Source of the DNA: Pelecanus crispus
Lineage: Eukaryota; Chordata; Aves; Pelecaniformes; Pelecanidae
DNA length: 64,000 nucleotides
Direction: 5' to 3'
NCBI RefSeq assembly: GCF_030463565.1
Contig: NC_134649.1
Coordinates: forward strand, 39,643,044-39,707,043
How positions within the stretch are numbered: position 1 is the first letter of the stretch; every line of letters begins with the position of its first letter. The position numbers and the translations under genes were made by a program. The notes beneath the pieces are model-generated. The model ran no database searches. It worked only from the letters and a program-made list of their open reading frames with translations, and was not told the DNA's origin. Below are positions 38,801 to 51,200 of this stretch, piece by piece.

Positions 38801-41800
38801 AAAATACAGCTGGAGATATAATAGGACCAGGATTTCAACAAAATCTTTGAACTTTGCAAAATCTCCAGAACTTTGTTTTGGTTCTGTGGGATCATCCAAA
38901 TACACTGTCCCTTATTTTGAAGTACTACTTCCGGAGGGAAAGCAAAGATCTATGTGGCTTTGATTATAAGTCCCAACTAGCAGACTTGTATAGATGAGAG
39001 ATAATGGAATAAAAAGGATGTACAGATGACATACCTGCTTTGTCTGTCCTCCCCATGTACACTTTTTTGTTAATGAAAGTTCTCCAAGCATTCCCCAGTA
39101 AATGCAAATCTCCAATTGAGAGTAAGAAACATTTTTGATTTAGTGCTATTGCAGTACATAATTTAACAAGTGCTGCAGCTATGAACGTTTCATCTGAGTG
39201 TATTGGTACAAATCAAGGAGACTGAGCGTAACTGTGGTGGGTCCTTGCGTGAGACAGTACAGTGTACGCAGACATGTTGAACTTTAGAATTCATGCCTAG
39301 CATTAATGAAACTCTATTTTAAGTGTGTGCTACATCATCTTCCTTCTGTCCATCCATCTTTTTATGCAACTTAGACATTTGTGAAAATAAAACCTGTTGT
39401 TTACTGCCAAGGAGATTCTAGTAGTACTACTTATGAGAATCAAGTCATGTCTGTAAGTAAAGGATTCCTGAGTTCGGAATTTAATTAACTTGGCCATGAT
39501 GTAGAAGTTCCTTTGTATAGAGAAGGCTTATGATCTAGGTTTCTTAATTTAGCAGGTGAGATCTAGCAGTTGACAGCGGAAGCTAAATAAATTCAGGCTA
39601 GAAATAAAGTGCAACTATGAGTGTAGTTAAATGTTGCAGGAACTAATCTAGGAACATGATGAATTCATTGTCACTCAAAGCCTCTATATCGCCACTGAAC
39701 AGCTTCCTAAAAGCTGAACTCCATTTCAGCCCTTTATATGTTCAGTACAGAAAAAACTAATGAAATCCTAGAGTGTGTATGGAAGGTCAGGCCAGGGGAT
39801 GAGACAGTCATATCTTGTCTTAACTTATTTTAATGGCTCTAACACTATGAAGTCTGGACACAGTTTCTTGATGGATTTGTTTTCACATCACGACAAGCCA
39901 TTTAGCTCCTTGAGTTTCTCCTGATGTTTGACATAGTACCTTTTGTGTGCTGTATATTACATACTGCAAATCAAGAGTTTGATCATAATTCTGGGACTAA
40001 TCAGCGACTTTCTCTGTTCCTCAGTGCCATGGCTGTGGAGTCTTTCACTGCTGTTTCTCCTAATGTCCAAGTTGGCAGCTTTGTTCTTTCCAAGGGTAAG
40101 AATTGCTTTGTATCAGCTTTGTGTCTGCTGTTGCATCAGCAGTGGACTTTGGTTCTTTCCACAATGGCAGTCATTTCAAGTGATAATGAGGAAGCCAGCC
40201 AGCAAATTGGCTGTTCCAAGTTAGACACCGGACCTGAGCTTGTTTCTTTATTCTGCTTAGGTCTTGTGGATAAAATTGATAACTTCAAGCAGCTGAGCTT
40301 GTCACACCTTGAGGATCCACATGCTGATGTTACCCGAGGAGGAGATTACTTTTACCACAGTGAGAACCCCAGGCATCCAGAAGTAAGATGAGAAAGACAA
40401 ACCAAAGCAGTGATTACTGTTATGTGAAAAAGAAAGTTGGGGCCTGTCCCATTTCTATTTAAATATGGAGAAACTGGAGTGCAGACCATCACATAGGATG
40501 ACACCCTTAGTACAGTCCTTCAGCATGAGTGCTTCTCTTGCAGGAAGCTTCTGATCCTGCTTCTTTGTCTCCTGTTTTCTTGAGTCTGCCATGCTTTTAA
40601 ATGGAAAGACACAGGATGGTGCTGGGAGCTGGGTTCTACCTCTGCCTTGCTGTATTGAACGGAGTACAATGAAATAGCTTGTTGTCAGCTTGTCCTGCCT
40701 GCCCTCCTCTGCCAAAAGATGAAATGACAAGGGATGAACATAGGATCTCATTGGTGTTAATGTGTTCCTGCAGCTAAATAGAGCGGGTATTGCAAAACAG
40801 CATTTGAGCTATCCTGTTTCAGCTATCAACTAGGCATGAAAAAAGTACAGCTTGGAAATCATTCTGGGTATCCTCTGGCTTGACATAAACGTTCAGAAAA
40901 AGTGTTGATAAATAAAGGGTGTTGCCATGCAGAGTTGTCTTTCCTGTGATTCTCCTTTGTAAAGAAATCTTTCTTGACTTCCAATATTCTCTTGTTTGTA
41001 GGTAGGAGACCTGCGTGTCTCATTCTTCTATGCAGGTCTGAGTGGAGATGACCCCTATTTGGGTTTTGCTGATAAGGTGAGTCTTCAGCTATTTCTGTAT
41101 TTTGGAAACTGTTCCCAACTCAGTAACCAGTAAATATTTTTCCCATTCTTCTAAGGTGACTGTGATTGCTCGCCAGCAAGGCGATCAGCTGGTTCCGTAT
41201 CATACCAAGTCTGGAGATGTCCTGAAGATTCTGTATGCTGGGGATCTCTCTGTGGAGGTGAGATACCGCACTGTACTAGAGAAGGGTTAAAATTGGAGAT
41301 GCTAGTGCAGAAGCAGCAGCGGAGTAAGCTCTCATTCTCCTTCAGACCTGCTCTAGGGGACGAGATGCTTGATGCAAACATTGGCTTTTCTCTCTCCTTT
41401 TTCAAGGACAATGTGTTTGCCTTCCAGGTTTCTGCACATTCTTTGTGTTGCGGCAAAATGCCGTGCTTCGCCCACTAGCAATACATAGAATCATAGAATC
41501 GTTTAGGTTGGAAAAGACCTTTAAGATCATCCAGTCCAACCATTAACCTACACTACCAAGTCCACACTAAACCAATCATAATTTGGCTATAGTTATACCT
41601 GATGGCTTTTTTTAATTTTAAAAAGGAACTGTGGCTAAAGTGGCTATATATTTATTTTTTTAAAATCCCCTGGTGTTGCTGCTGAACATCCTTTGCTTTA
41701 AAGGCTGTTTCTGTACCTTCTCATTTTGCTTTTATTTGCTCTTTGGTAGTTTCCCACTTACACGTGCAAGCACGCACTTTTGAAAAGGTTGTATATAAAA

Positions 41801-44161
41801 ACAGTAAAAATCAGGCTTTAATTAAACAAACTGTAGGAGCTATCCTCTCTTTAGCTTCTAGTAACGAGAGTTTAGACTTGTTTGAAATGCTTATTGCTAT
41901 TCTGGCTGAGAAAGAACCTTCAGGCGGAGCATAATGCTCCAATAAATCCTGGATGCTCCAGCAATTTGGTGATTCATTTACTCCTTTTAGTAGGTTTGTT
42001 TCCATTAAGGATTGTTTCATGCCCTGATGCAAAAATCCCAGATGTCAAGAATTTACAGGAGCTCCCAAAAGCAGTTACAAAGGCTTTTGTTTTGAGTTGA
42101 GAGTAGCAGTAGAAGCAGTTCTCTGCTGTGAGCTCCGAACCTTCATTAGACAGAATTTTAGTTCAATGGAAATTAACTCACTACAAATGAATAATTTGTA
42201 GAGTACTTGTGTGTACAAGAAGTCAATCAGTCATACACGTCTTTTCCCATTAAGTGCTTTATTATGTCTTAGCCATCTCTATGTGTACGTTTTATAGAGC
42301 CAGAGGGGCGCACAACCCATTTTGAAAAAATCTTACTCGGAATTCTTGCAAATAGATGCTTTGCTTTGCCTGATGCAATATACACATACCTTTTATTTTT
42401 TCTTCCCTGCATACTGCTTGCTTTCTTTCATATACCTGTCCTTCAGCCATCAGTGGATGTTGTTGCCTTTTCTCTCTTCCTCCAAACACAGTGAAGTCAG
42501 GTCGTTCCTCCTTATTACGTTTACTTACTAGTGTCTTATTTCCCACAGTAATGAATGTATCCATTTGCAGCAAAAACTGTGTGCTTTCTGCTCTGTGGTT
42601 ATAGTGTGTCGAATGGTCCTTGTTTAGCTGTCTTGATTTAAAAAAATGCTGGTTTCCCTTGTGCTGCACTTTGAAATCTGTTGTAGTGTGCAGCAATAGT
42701 GTGCAAAAAGACCCTTCAGAATGAGCTGCAACGTATCTTCTACAAGAGGATTTGTACTCCTACAATGCTGTTGGCTCTGATTTGCTCATAATACACTGGA
42801 ATCAAGAGGATCTCAAAAGCAACTGAGAAACAGGCTGCATATAATGGTGTTTGCTTTCAGGAAGTGTTTCAGAAAGAGCATGAGAGTAACACCATGAAGA
42901 CCTGGGCCCTCCGTGCAGCAGGCTGGCTGGCAATGTTTGTAGGCATCAGCCTAATGACCCGAATCTTTCACACTTTGGGTAAGTTTTTTACAGAAAGGTA
43001 AAATTATATAGAAATAGGATCATAATCCCAAGAGAGGTCCTCTCTTGCTCACATATACAATTAATTAATTTGAGGGTCAGGAGGAAGCTGGTTTGAACTC
43101 GGAGTGGATTTGATCTGAAAGCCACCGTAGGCAATTGCAGGTAAACAGGATCCCAGAACCAGATGGTTGCTTTGTGAACATTAAAAAAAAAAAAAGCAAG
43201 TATCTGTTGCCAGTCTCAGAAGATCCCAGCCCAGTGCTTGCCAAAATCAGATGCCAAAGCACACGTTGGGCTGGTTCTTTCAAGTCTAACTGCTGCAATC
43301 CAGTTACTTTCTACACCCATACACAGGTGGTCCCCCCAACAGGTCTTAATTAGTAGTTGTATAGTAACATGTGTTTGTGTCTGGTTATTCTACACTACTG
43401 TGAACACACAGCAAAAAAGTTTTTCATTTATCCTTTTAGCACAGGAAAATGTTGGAATAAAAACTTAGAGAAAAGCAGGACAGTGCCTCCAACTTGTATA
43501 AACGTCAAACATCAAAGCTATCATTTGCATTGTAGCAGTGCGCTCTCTTTTTTGTTTTCCTTATTTACTTATCCATATACACGCTATTGCAAGATTTATT
43601 GCCAGAAATTAATTTTTGTGCTAGCATATTGTATCAGCTGCCCTAGACTTGTTCCGTAGCTGCAAGGCTATCAGTCTACTCTGCCTCTCAAGCCTTGGAC
43701 AAGACTTCAGTCTTAATTTTGGATTACTTCCTGTCTGAAGAGATGAGGATACCATTGGTTTAGATGTTTAGCTGTTGCTTAAACATCAAATGCCTTGAGG
43801 ATACTCAGCTGAAATGCGTTATCCAGTGCTCTTGATAAATAATTTGAGTCTGTCTTTTGATTGCAATAGTTAGTGTGCAAATCCTAGGCATGAATAAGAC
43901 TTCCCTTTAAACTATCATATTGTCAACTGCTTTATCCCTTGTTTAATTTTTTCTGCAGTGGACTGGTTTCCTGTTGTGAGAGATCTGGTTAACATTGGAC
44001 TAAAAGCATTTGCCTTCTGCGTAGCCACTTCGTTGTCGCTCCTGACCATCTCCATTGGCTGGCTCTTCTACCGCCCTCTCTGGGCTTTGCTGATCGGATT
44101 GCTCTCTGTAGTTCCAATTGTGGTTGCGAAATCTCGTGTTCCACCAAAGAAGCAGCAGTGA
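29812..44161 (+). CDS. TMEM43: TMEM43 / LUMA, inner nuclear membrane and ER protein
   Basis: Membrane protein of the nuclear envelope and ER that interacts with lamins and emerin; human mutations cause arrhythmogenic cardiomyopathy type 5. Coding exons: 29812-29823, 30599-30748, 32394-32528, 33242-33336, 35266-35315, 37563-37632, 40025-40095, 40261-40382, 41002-41076, 41156-41257, 42861-42978, 43959-44161. They sum to 1203 nt, exactly 400 residues as in human. The start MSRN is a 12-nt first exon followed by [16 protein letters not shown]. One membrane segment is at about 35-51 ([16 protein letters not shown]), then a large lumenal domain, then three segments near 313-333, 345-371 and 373-394. 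Serine 358 (FCVATSL), the site of the human S358L mutation, is conserved at the same number. The C-terminus ends VPPKKQQ. It is divergent with CHCHD4 and convergent with XPC. Confidence 0.97.
31416..32009 (-). mobile_element. Solo LTR, avian endogenous retrovirus (family A), antisense to TMEM43
   Basis: About 594 bp in TMEM43 intron 2. On the minus strand it begins TGCGCTGGTTTTGTCTGGG, resembling the common avian LTR start TGTCCTGGTTTTGGCTGGG, and ends in GGGGTTAAACCACGACA. It has a TATA-like CATATAAAGC and an ATTAAA signal. A perfect 5-bp target duplication (GATGG, at 31411-31415 and 32010-32014) flanks it. No internal retroviral sequence is present, so it is a solo LTR left by recombination. 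The family is probably one that repeat libraries place with bird ERVL/ERVK-like LTRs; I cannot be more exact. Confidence 0.88.
33762..33778 (+). repeat. Uninterrupted G17 tract
   Basis: Seventeen G in a row in TMEM43 intron 4, in an otherwise AT-rich stretch. Such runs can form G-quadruplexes, vary in length between individuals and are error-prone in sequencing. Confidence 0.9.
36185..36942 (-). mobile_element. Solo LTR, avian endogenous retrovirus (family B), antisense to TMEM43
   Basis: About 758 bp in TMEM43 intron 5. On the minus strand it begins TGTATTGGGTATGTAGC and ends in AACCCACCACG, the pattern of a widespread avian LTR (TGTATTGGGTTTGC ... CAACCCACCACA). It includes the typical TTTAAGAAAGGGCA promoter stretch. 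A near-match 5-bp duplication lies at its borders. No internal region is seen. The 205-codon open frame at 36547-37164 overlaps it and is not a gene. Borders are good to a few bases. Confidence 0.78.
37697..38254 (-). mobile_element. Solo LTR, avian endogenous retrovirus (family A), antisense to TMEM43
   Basis: About 558 bp in TMEM43 intron 6, starting only 64 bp after exon 6. It is the same family as the copy at 31416-32009. On the minus strand it begins TGTCCTGGTTTTGGCTGGGA and ends in GGGGTTAAACCATG, with a TATATAAACTGGGG promoter box and an AT-rich R/U5 stretch. A near-match 5-bp duplication flanks it. It has diverged visibly from the first copy, so the two are separate insertions rather than a duplication. 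Confidence 0.86.
40096..40260 (+). other. TMEM43 intron 7, 165 nt and open in frame
   Basis: This short GT-AG intron has a length divisible by three and no stop in the reading frame of the flanking exons, so retention would insert 55 residues between ...FVLSKG and LVDKIDNF. Donor (AAGG|GTAAG) and acceptor (TTCTGCTTAG) look normal. The inserted sequence has no domain that I recognise. Confidence 0.75.
41485..41578 (-). mobile_element. CR1 LINE 3' end fragment, antisense
   Basis: ATAGAATCATAGAATCGTTT, then AGGTTGGAAAAGACCTTTAAG, is the reverse complement of the avian CR1 3' terminus with its short ATTCTATG repeat units. It is a 5'-truncated copy of under 100 bp in TMEM43 intron 10. Confidence 0.82.
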
Positions 44162-45878
44162 GGAGGAGGTGGTCAGGTTTGGCGCCGAATTCTGGTTAGA
44201 AACCTTTCAAGTGCATTTCTGTCCCAGTTACTGCAGCATGCTTACAGCATATCACAGTTCAGCAGTGTGCACCAAGAGTTGGGGAGGGAGCTTGAATGTG
44301 GTTGTTGATACACGTTATCCATGAAAAATATGACTATAGGATGCTGTTTGTAGGAAGTCAATGACCTTGACTTTGGGGAAAAAAGCATTTTGGAGTGTCT
44401 GTATTGATTGTAAGTCAGTGAACAAGCAGATTGGTACCTCTTACCACTTACTAATTCCCCTGATTTGAGAACTGGCAATCCTCACTGACAGCTGGGGCAC
44501 CTTGTGTGTCATGGAGCAAGGGCCGTCTTTATCACATGGACCGTGATTAGATATCCTTAGGAAATAGGTGTGTGTACCTGTCTCTGATGAACCTTCCCTC
44601 TGCTGCCTTTTCTTATATGCACAGTCACGTACACTTTTTTGGCTGAGGCATTTGGAAGTGTATGTGTTCAAAGGAAAAACACAGCCGAGTCAAATGTCAC
44701 ACAATACTTAGGTAAAATATATGCTTTTGGACTGAGGATTTTCAAAGTAACTTGAAATAATGAGTGGCCTGGTTAGCAGTGTTCTGAGGTAGGGTGAATT
44801 TGTCAGAAAGCATTCATTTCCCCCAGCTTTTTAAAAGTCTCTGAAGTTGTTCTTGGTTAAACATCCAAAATGGTAGTGTGGACTATACCATTGCGTAACT
44901 ATTTCAAAAATTTAACTTTGAATTGCATTTAAGGGGATACTCGGAGGTCACTAACCTTTAAAAATAAAACCTGCTGCCTTGAAACAAAATTATCTTTTAT
45001 AAAATTGAATGTATATTCTTTAAAATATTTGGGGTTTTTTTGCTGTGTATACTATTTCTTTCTTGAATTTCACTTAGTAAGGACAACGAACATACTCCAT
45101 GAAATTAAATAATGAAAACATTTTTGCCTGATTAGATTTCCTGGACTTTAGTAGCCTAAATTTTGAGCTTCATATCATGTTTGAGGAATGCCTTCTTGTA
45201 GTGTTGTGATGGCTCATGTTTACATATTTCTGCTGTAACCAGTACTTGAGATGAGAGAGTATCTTGTAGTGTTTTTAAGTCTCTCTCCACACAGCTAGAG
45301 TCTGGCTTGCAGGTGTGCCCTCCCTACACTACAGTGTTTCTTTTTCTGTAAGTATACACAATTCTGTACAAAAATAATGTCTTCATTTATGAAATCCAGT
45401 TATGACTGTCAGAAGAAATGTGTTCCCCATACCAAAGAAACTTCAACTTGAACATACATAGAAGCAAATGTTTGCTACAACTGGTACTGAAATAGAGATC
45501 TGAGTTACAAATCATAAATGTTTTGAGAAGTAGTAATTACTTTATTAGCCTTAATTCTTTTCCTTCTTCTGGTATTTGAATGTTGTCAATTCAGCCTCGT
45601 GGCTCTGTTCCTCTGGTAAGAGCAGTAGTAGTGAGTGAAAGGTTATAGGAAGTGCAGGTGGGCTCATGCATGCAGCTGACTGCTGTGGGCTAACAGCCAA
45701 CTCCTGCTCCATCAATTAAGAACTGCACTCCACTGGGGAGAAAAACAAGTGTTGGACTGCTGTTTTACCAATGATGCAGGAAACTAACCAGCATTACCAT
45801 GTTAGAGATGAAGATACCATTTTCTACAGAACTGCTGAGCTTTTGTGTATTTAATAAAATACAATTTTCAAAAGGTTG
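44162..45878 (+). other. TMEM43 3' UTR
   Basis: The sequence after the TMEM43 stop codon runs without other features to a strong AATAAA at 45853-45858. An earlier AATAAA at about 44963 could give a shorter form. The end is placed about 20 nt after the distal signal by convention. Confidence 0.6.
45853..45858 (+). terminator. Poly(A) signal, probable distal end of TMEM43
   Basis: An AATAAA in TTTAATAAAATACAATTTTC, about 1.7 kb after the stop codon, followed within about 30 nt by a GT/T-rich stretch (GGTTGGTCTGTAGG). Confidence 0.6.
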
Positions 45879-47178
45879 GTCTGTAGGCTTCTTTTTTATT
45901 ACATTTAAGTATTGCACATTTCAGGTCCAGGAATAGTGTCCAGGTACATCAGGATTAGTTTGTAGCTTCCACGTGAGCTAGTTTTCTATCGTTGGTTGAG
46001 ATAAATGTGCAGTTGTGTTTTGTTTAGCCTGCAACTATTTCACCATTTTGGGCAGCAAGTTCCTATAACAGCACAGCTGCTATCTGGCCCATATACTTCT
46101 ATGTATGTGATGAAAAACCCTGGTTTTACTCCCCATTACTGACTACCTATGTAACTTCCTTGCCTCCGTAAGATTATTTGAAAAAATATAATGGTTCAAT
46201 GTGACTGGATACAGCCTCTTGTATTTTTAAAGAGACTGGGGGTTTACCTATGCATTCAGCAGCTTAAAATGTGTGCACAGGAATGACACAAAATAGAGAG
46301 ACTCCTTTCACAGACAAGAGCCTGCTTCCCAGGCCAGGCGTGCTGGAGGAGCAAAGGCTCGCTTTCATTGCACGTACACAAACGACGTTTCTATAGAAAC
46401 AACTGAAGCAGTATTTCTCTTGCTTCCTTACCAAAATCTGGCAGAACATGTACCCGATCTGTCCATCATCTTCCCTTTCTGTTTCGGTCTCCCTTAAAGC
46501 ACACTTACTCTTTCATCTTTTGCATGCTTGGGTTAGGAGAGCCAGGTGCCTGCATAGCTGAGAAGTAGGATCCTGCCACCCAAAGATGTTACTGTCTCTT
46601 TCCCTGCTGACTATAAATAGTCACTAGACTCGTAACTTCCGTGTATCTGTGCTGAGTGTCCCAAGTTAGGAAGTATGGAGTTGCCTCAGTACAGCTGGTA
46701 CCAGCTTCCATTTTAAGCAGATGAAAAATTACAGATGCCACCAGGAGCTGGACGTGGGCCCTCGCATTCAAAGTACTCATCTCGGGGTGTATCCTGCCTA
46801 TCAGCACAACGACTAACATGGAAGGAACTACATTCTCTGTGCCCTCTGCAGTTTTACCAGTTCATGCAAGATTTAGAATTTTTCTTGAAGCCTTATATAA
46901 AGGTCATATCTACTCCCCAAGCCTCCAACTTAGGTTGGTCTCTACTTATTTAGAATTTGGTAGCAAAAACTAAACATTCAGAATGAAGACCCTTAATATT
47001 CAAACAGTTCAGAAGCAGCCAGCTCTGGGATATCCTGGCACCCGACTTGGGACTTCTGGAAATACCATGGCATGTTCTTATCCTTGCACGAGAGTCCTTC
47101 CAGGGAAATAGAGCTGCTTACAGAGGAATGAGCTGGCCAGAGGGGAAGTGTAACGGACAACATACTCTTTTTCTGTAC
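45879..47178. other. Spacer between the convergent TMEM43 and XPC 3' ends
   Basis: About 1.3 kb between the two likely poly(A) sites. Short open frames on both strands have no recognisable product. No repeat or RNA gene was seen. Confidence 0.5.
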
Positions 47179-47184
47179 TTTATT
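47179..47184 (-). terminator. Candidate XPC poly(A) signal
   Basis: An AATAAA on the minus strand (TTTATT on the plus strand) about 1.1 kb downstream of the XPC stop codon. It would give a 3' UTR of about 1.1 kb. Other AT-rich hexamers nearby could serve instead. Confidence 0.4.
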
Positions 47185-48297
47185 TTGTTCTACAAATACA
47201 GTACAAAAATAGATTTTTTTCTGAACATAATTAAACGCAAGCCATTTTCTTGCATTTCAATCTTTCCTCTGTGACCATGTCCACTAATGACTAGACTGTA
47301 GTCTCCTCTATTTTTAAAGAGAGAGTGTCAGTGTAATTTAATTATAAAAATACTGCAAAAAGACAGATCAGCATTTCTATTACAAAACTGCAGGAAAAGC
47401 TTGTATAGATTTAACATTCCTCTCTTAACAGTTTTTACATGCGTAGGTACTGGGTAACATTTACAAGAGCTCTCTGGTTTCACTGAATTTTGTTTCTGAC
47501 GATGACACTCAGCCAGTTTTACATGCTTTGCTCCAGAACATATCCACACGGTCTTGATAAAACAAAACTGAAACAAGTATGTATATATTCAAACTAATTA
47601 AGAAGACATATTTAACCTTAAGTTTGAAATGAGGACAGGGCTTCTCCCTTCTAATGCACAACATTTCTGAAAGTAAAGGAAGATTGTAGGCTGAAAAGCC
47701 AAAACTGAGTTTTCAAAAAAGGCAGGTATTCTTTAGACAGTAAATTTTCAGATTCCTCCAAATCTTGATTGCATGCTTTTTTTGCACCTTAGAGGAAGTA
47801 TTTCCCCTTCTGCGATGATAAGACAGTAAGACCAGAACTCTACCTCACCACTGATGTGGATAAGGTATGAATCAAAGAGGGCGTTAGTAGTCTTTTGGCC
47901 AGCTCACCACAGATGGTTAAATAGCAGCTGCATGCTTTAGTTCTGAGCAAGCAGGAAAAAACGGAAAGGAGAAAAATGGTAAAAGACGGTGCTAATGAAA
48001 GGAATGCCTCAGAAAACAGAATTATGAGCGCTGAGTGACACAGAAGAGAGCAAAAAACCCCAACAGCACAAAGTGATCTTCTCAGAAGGTACAACTGTAC
48101 ATCTGCTTCTCCTAAGTCCAAGGATAAAATGATGAACCCTAATTACCTGTGATAGCAAAAGAAACTCTTGATACTGAATTAGGGTGGTCCCTGATAGCTC
48201 AGAAACAAGTGCACAGGAAGACTAAGTCCTTAACTGGCAAAGGATACTTCTATGACTCTTCTTGCATCTGGAAATGGCAAAGAAATGCTTGTCCTGA

Positions 48298-51200
48298 TCA
48301 CAGTTTCTCAAAAGGGAACAACTGTGCTGCTTCTCCTTTCTTTTCTCGCTTGCTCTTTCTGGTTGTCTTCTCTTCTTTTTTCTCGAACTGGCGATTTTGG
48401 GGCCAACAAATAGCTGCATTCTCTACTGCAGTCTCTGAACTTGGACCTCCTTCTTCATCAGAAGAGAATCCTGCTCCTTTCTCTGTCTCAGGTGCTGACA
48501 GCTCAGTCTGGAAAAAACAGGTGTGAAAACCAGAAAGTTGCTCTAGGAATCACTCGTAACTACCCCTTTCTAAAAGGGCTTGTCTTCGATCACAGCGACA
48601 CTTAATGACATTACAGAAGTTGGCTGCTCTGGTTTGGGCTTCTCACCCAAAGCAGTGTGTTTCTACTCCTGGCTATCAAGCACTCTTTCAACACAAGAAA
48701 AATACGTTTGGCTGCGGAAGAATAAAAATAAACCTGCTTTAAAAAGATCATGCTTTTCACCTTTCTCAATGGGGAAAAGATTAAGAACTGAAACATCTGA
48801 CTTCGTAACAAAAAGCAGCCCCTCTCATCCTGTTAGCTACTTGCTGGCTTGGAGGCATAAATCTAGGAAGGTGGTATGTCAAAACAGAAAATAACACCAA
48901 AAAAATGATGCTACGGGAAACTAATCTCTTGTTAAATAATAATGAATCTTTCAGGGACATGACCACATTCAATTTCTGGTGTAGTTTTTTTTACTAGTTG
49001 CTAGTCACATGCTAACAACAGGAAAGAAAAAGATTTTTGACCAACTACACTCTGGGAGTTCTACATTCTACAGCTGGAAATAGGACACATTGGAAAGACT
49101 GGGAAAAAACTCACTCAGTAGAGAAATATCATCCTGAAAAGAAATCACTAATAGAAATGCAGAATACCTTGATGGAGTAGCGTTGCTTCAGTCTCTCTCT
49201 GATGAGAAGTCCTTTAGTCAGCAGCTTCCAGTTCCCCAGAGCTCTTTTCTCACGCTTCTGTGGGGGATTGTTATTGAAAAGAGGAAAATTTACTATTGTT
49301 AATTTCAATGTATTTATGCCCACAGAAAATGGAAGTTTGAAGATTTTAAACTGGCATTAAAAAGAAACACACCAACTTAAATGTGTCACATTAACAGATT
49401 ATAGGCCGGTAGGATTCTTAAGAGTAAAATGTATTGGTGTCCAATTATCTGCTAAATACATGAATTACTGTCACTTTCTAATGTGCACCCTGACTCTGTA
49501 AATTACACCAGAACCACCTCCAAAACTTTAATCTCGTATATGTGTTCCTCATTTTTGTTTCCCAGCACCCATGGAAAACTATTCCAGAGTATGCACTATT
49601 TCAGATATTGCTACACACTTGTATTGCATCCCACTGCAGTCTGGACAGCAAGCTCAAAATGGGGCATTTGGGGGACACAACTAGCTGCTCACTGCCACAG
49701 AGCTCTGCGTCTGTTGCTTACACAGACAACTCTTGTTTGACCGTCCACAGTTTAAATGAAATTTACTTAATAGATGTAACAATTATGAAGCTGCAAAAAT
49801 AATTCTCACCTCCTTCTCCTTCTTTTCTATTTCTGCTTGCTTGTTCTCCCAGGCAGCAATGAGGACCTCTTTATACTCCTCACAGACAACGTAGCCATCG
49901 GTACTAGGAAGGAGAACACAATCCTCTGTCAGCTACTAGAAGAAAAAAGAAAGGAAGCAAATGCCTGCTGACCCAGCTAAACCAAAAGCAAGCTACTGAA
50001 CAATGACAGAACCATCTGTCTGTCTCATAGGATCTAAGCATGTAACTTGTCACCTATCATCCCCACACAAGTGCAGACTCTGAAAGCATACAAAGTCACT
50101 TCTGTATGCCAGGGCCACTGACTCCACTGCCACTACTAGCACAGAAGAGAAGGGCATATGCTCCTTAACACAGGGTATACAGATTCTGCAGGACATCAAA
50201 ATCTATCAGCGGCAACAAAGCAGCTTTACATACACTGGGTGCGAGTAGCCACCGTGAAAATCAAATCCAGTGATGGCTTGAGCACAGTCAATGTCCAACT
50301 TCCGCGCCAATCTGTTCAAGTTTGGGAGTCTCAGCTGCACACAGCCAATGGGTAACATGGATGGCAGGAAGAGATAAACATTTCCATATTCATTCCGAGG
50401 AACCTGTTATTGCAAAATTAAAGAGAAATGGTGACACTCCTGCTCTCTGGAGAGAGGTGAAAATCCCTGCTGCAACTCAGGGACTCTCCCTTCCTTCTGA
50501 CCTCCTACATTCCACTCTAGTATGCGATTAATATTCACATGACAGGGCACAAGCCTAGATTTTAGCTCCATGGTTATCTCCTAGTTATGTTCTCTGCCCA
50601 GGCCTTGTTACCCAGGCTGTAATGCAGAGAATTAGCAAAACAAACATGGGGTAGACAAATTGGATCAATGAAATGATAAAGTTAGCAGTCTGCACTGCTA
50701 GCACTCATTACTTGTACTCAGGAAAGAAAGGCCTCAGTGAAGTTTTGACCATTTCCTCCTGAGTACAGTTACCTCAGAAGTCTTAATCTTGAATCCAGAC
50801 GTTATTGACTGATCTCACCTCCGAAACATGCAACTTCTGGAAAAATAAAGCCCACAGCTCCATACAAACATTTCCTTTAACACCAGCCCTCCGCCTTCCT
50901 AGCTACCTTTCCATCCACTGCTACAGGTGGCTGATACTCCTCTGTCTGCCAGCGACCAAACAGTGCCAGGTCCTCTTTATCCTGGCTTGCAGGCTCTGCA
51001 AGGCGTGCCTTCCTCGCCTGGTTGGAAAATCCTTTCACCATCTGTGCAAATACAATGACCAAGCCTGTAACACCATAACAAGAAGCTGCCAGTGATTTCA
51101 GACTTTCCTAGGACATCAAAGGAGAAGGCTCTGGGACAGAAGAAATGTCTGTTTCCCAGCTTCAGTATCGATTGCTTATAAATGATAACCCATGGCACCT

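Noticed and set aside
39924-40391. A 155-codon plus-strand open frame as a separate gene
   Set aside because: It is TMEM43 exons 7 and 8 joined by the in-frame intron 7, plus intron sequence upstream; not a gene of its own.
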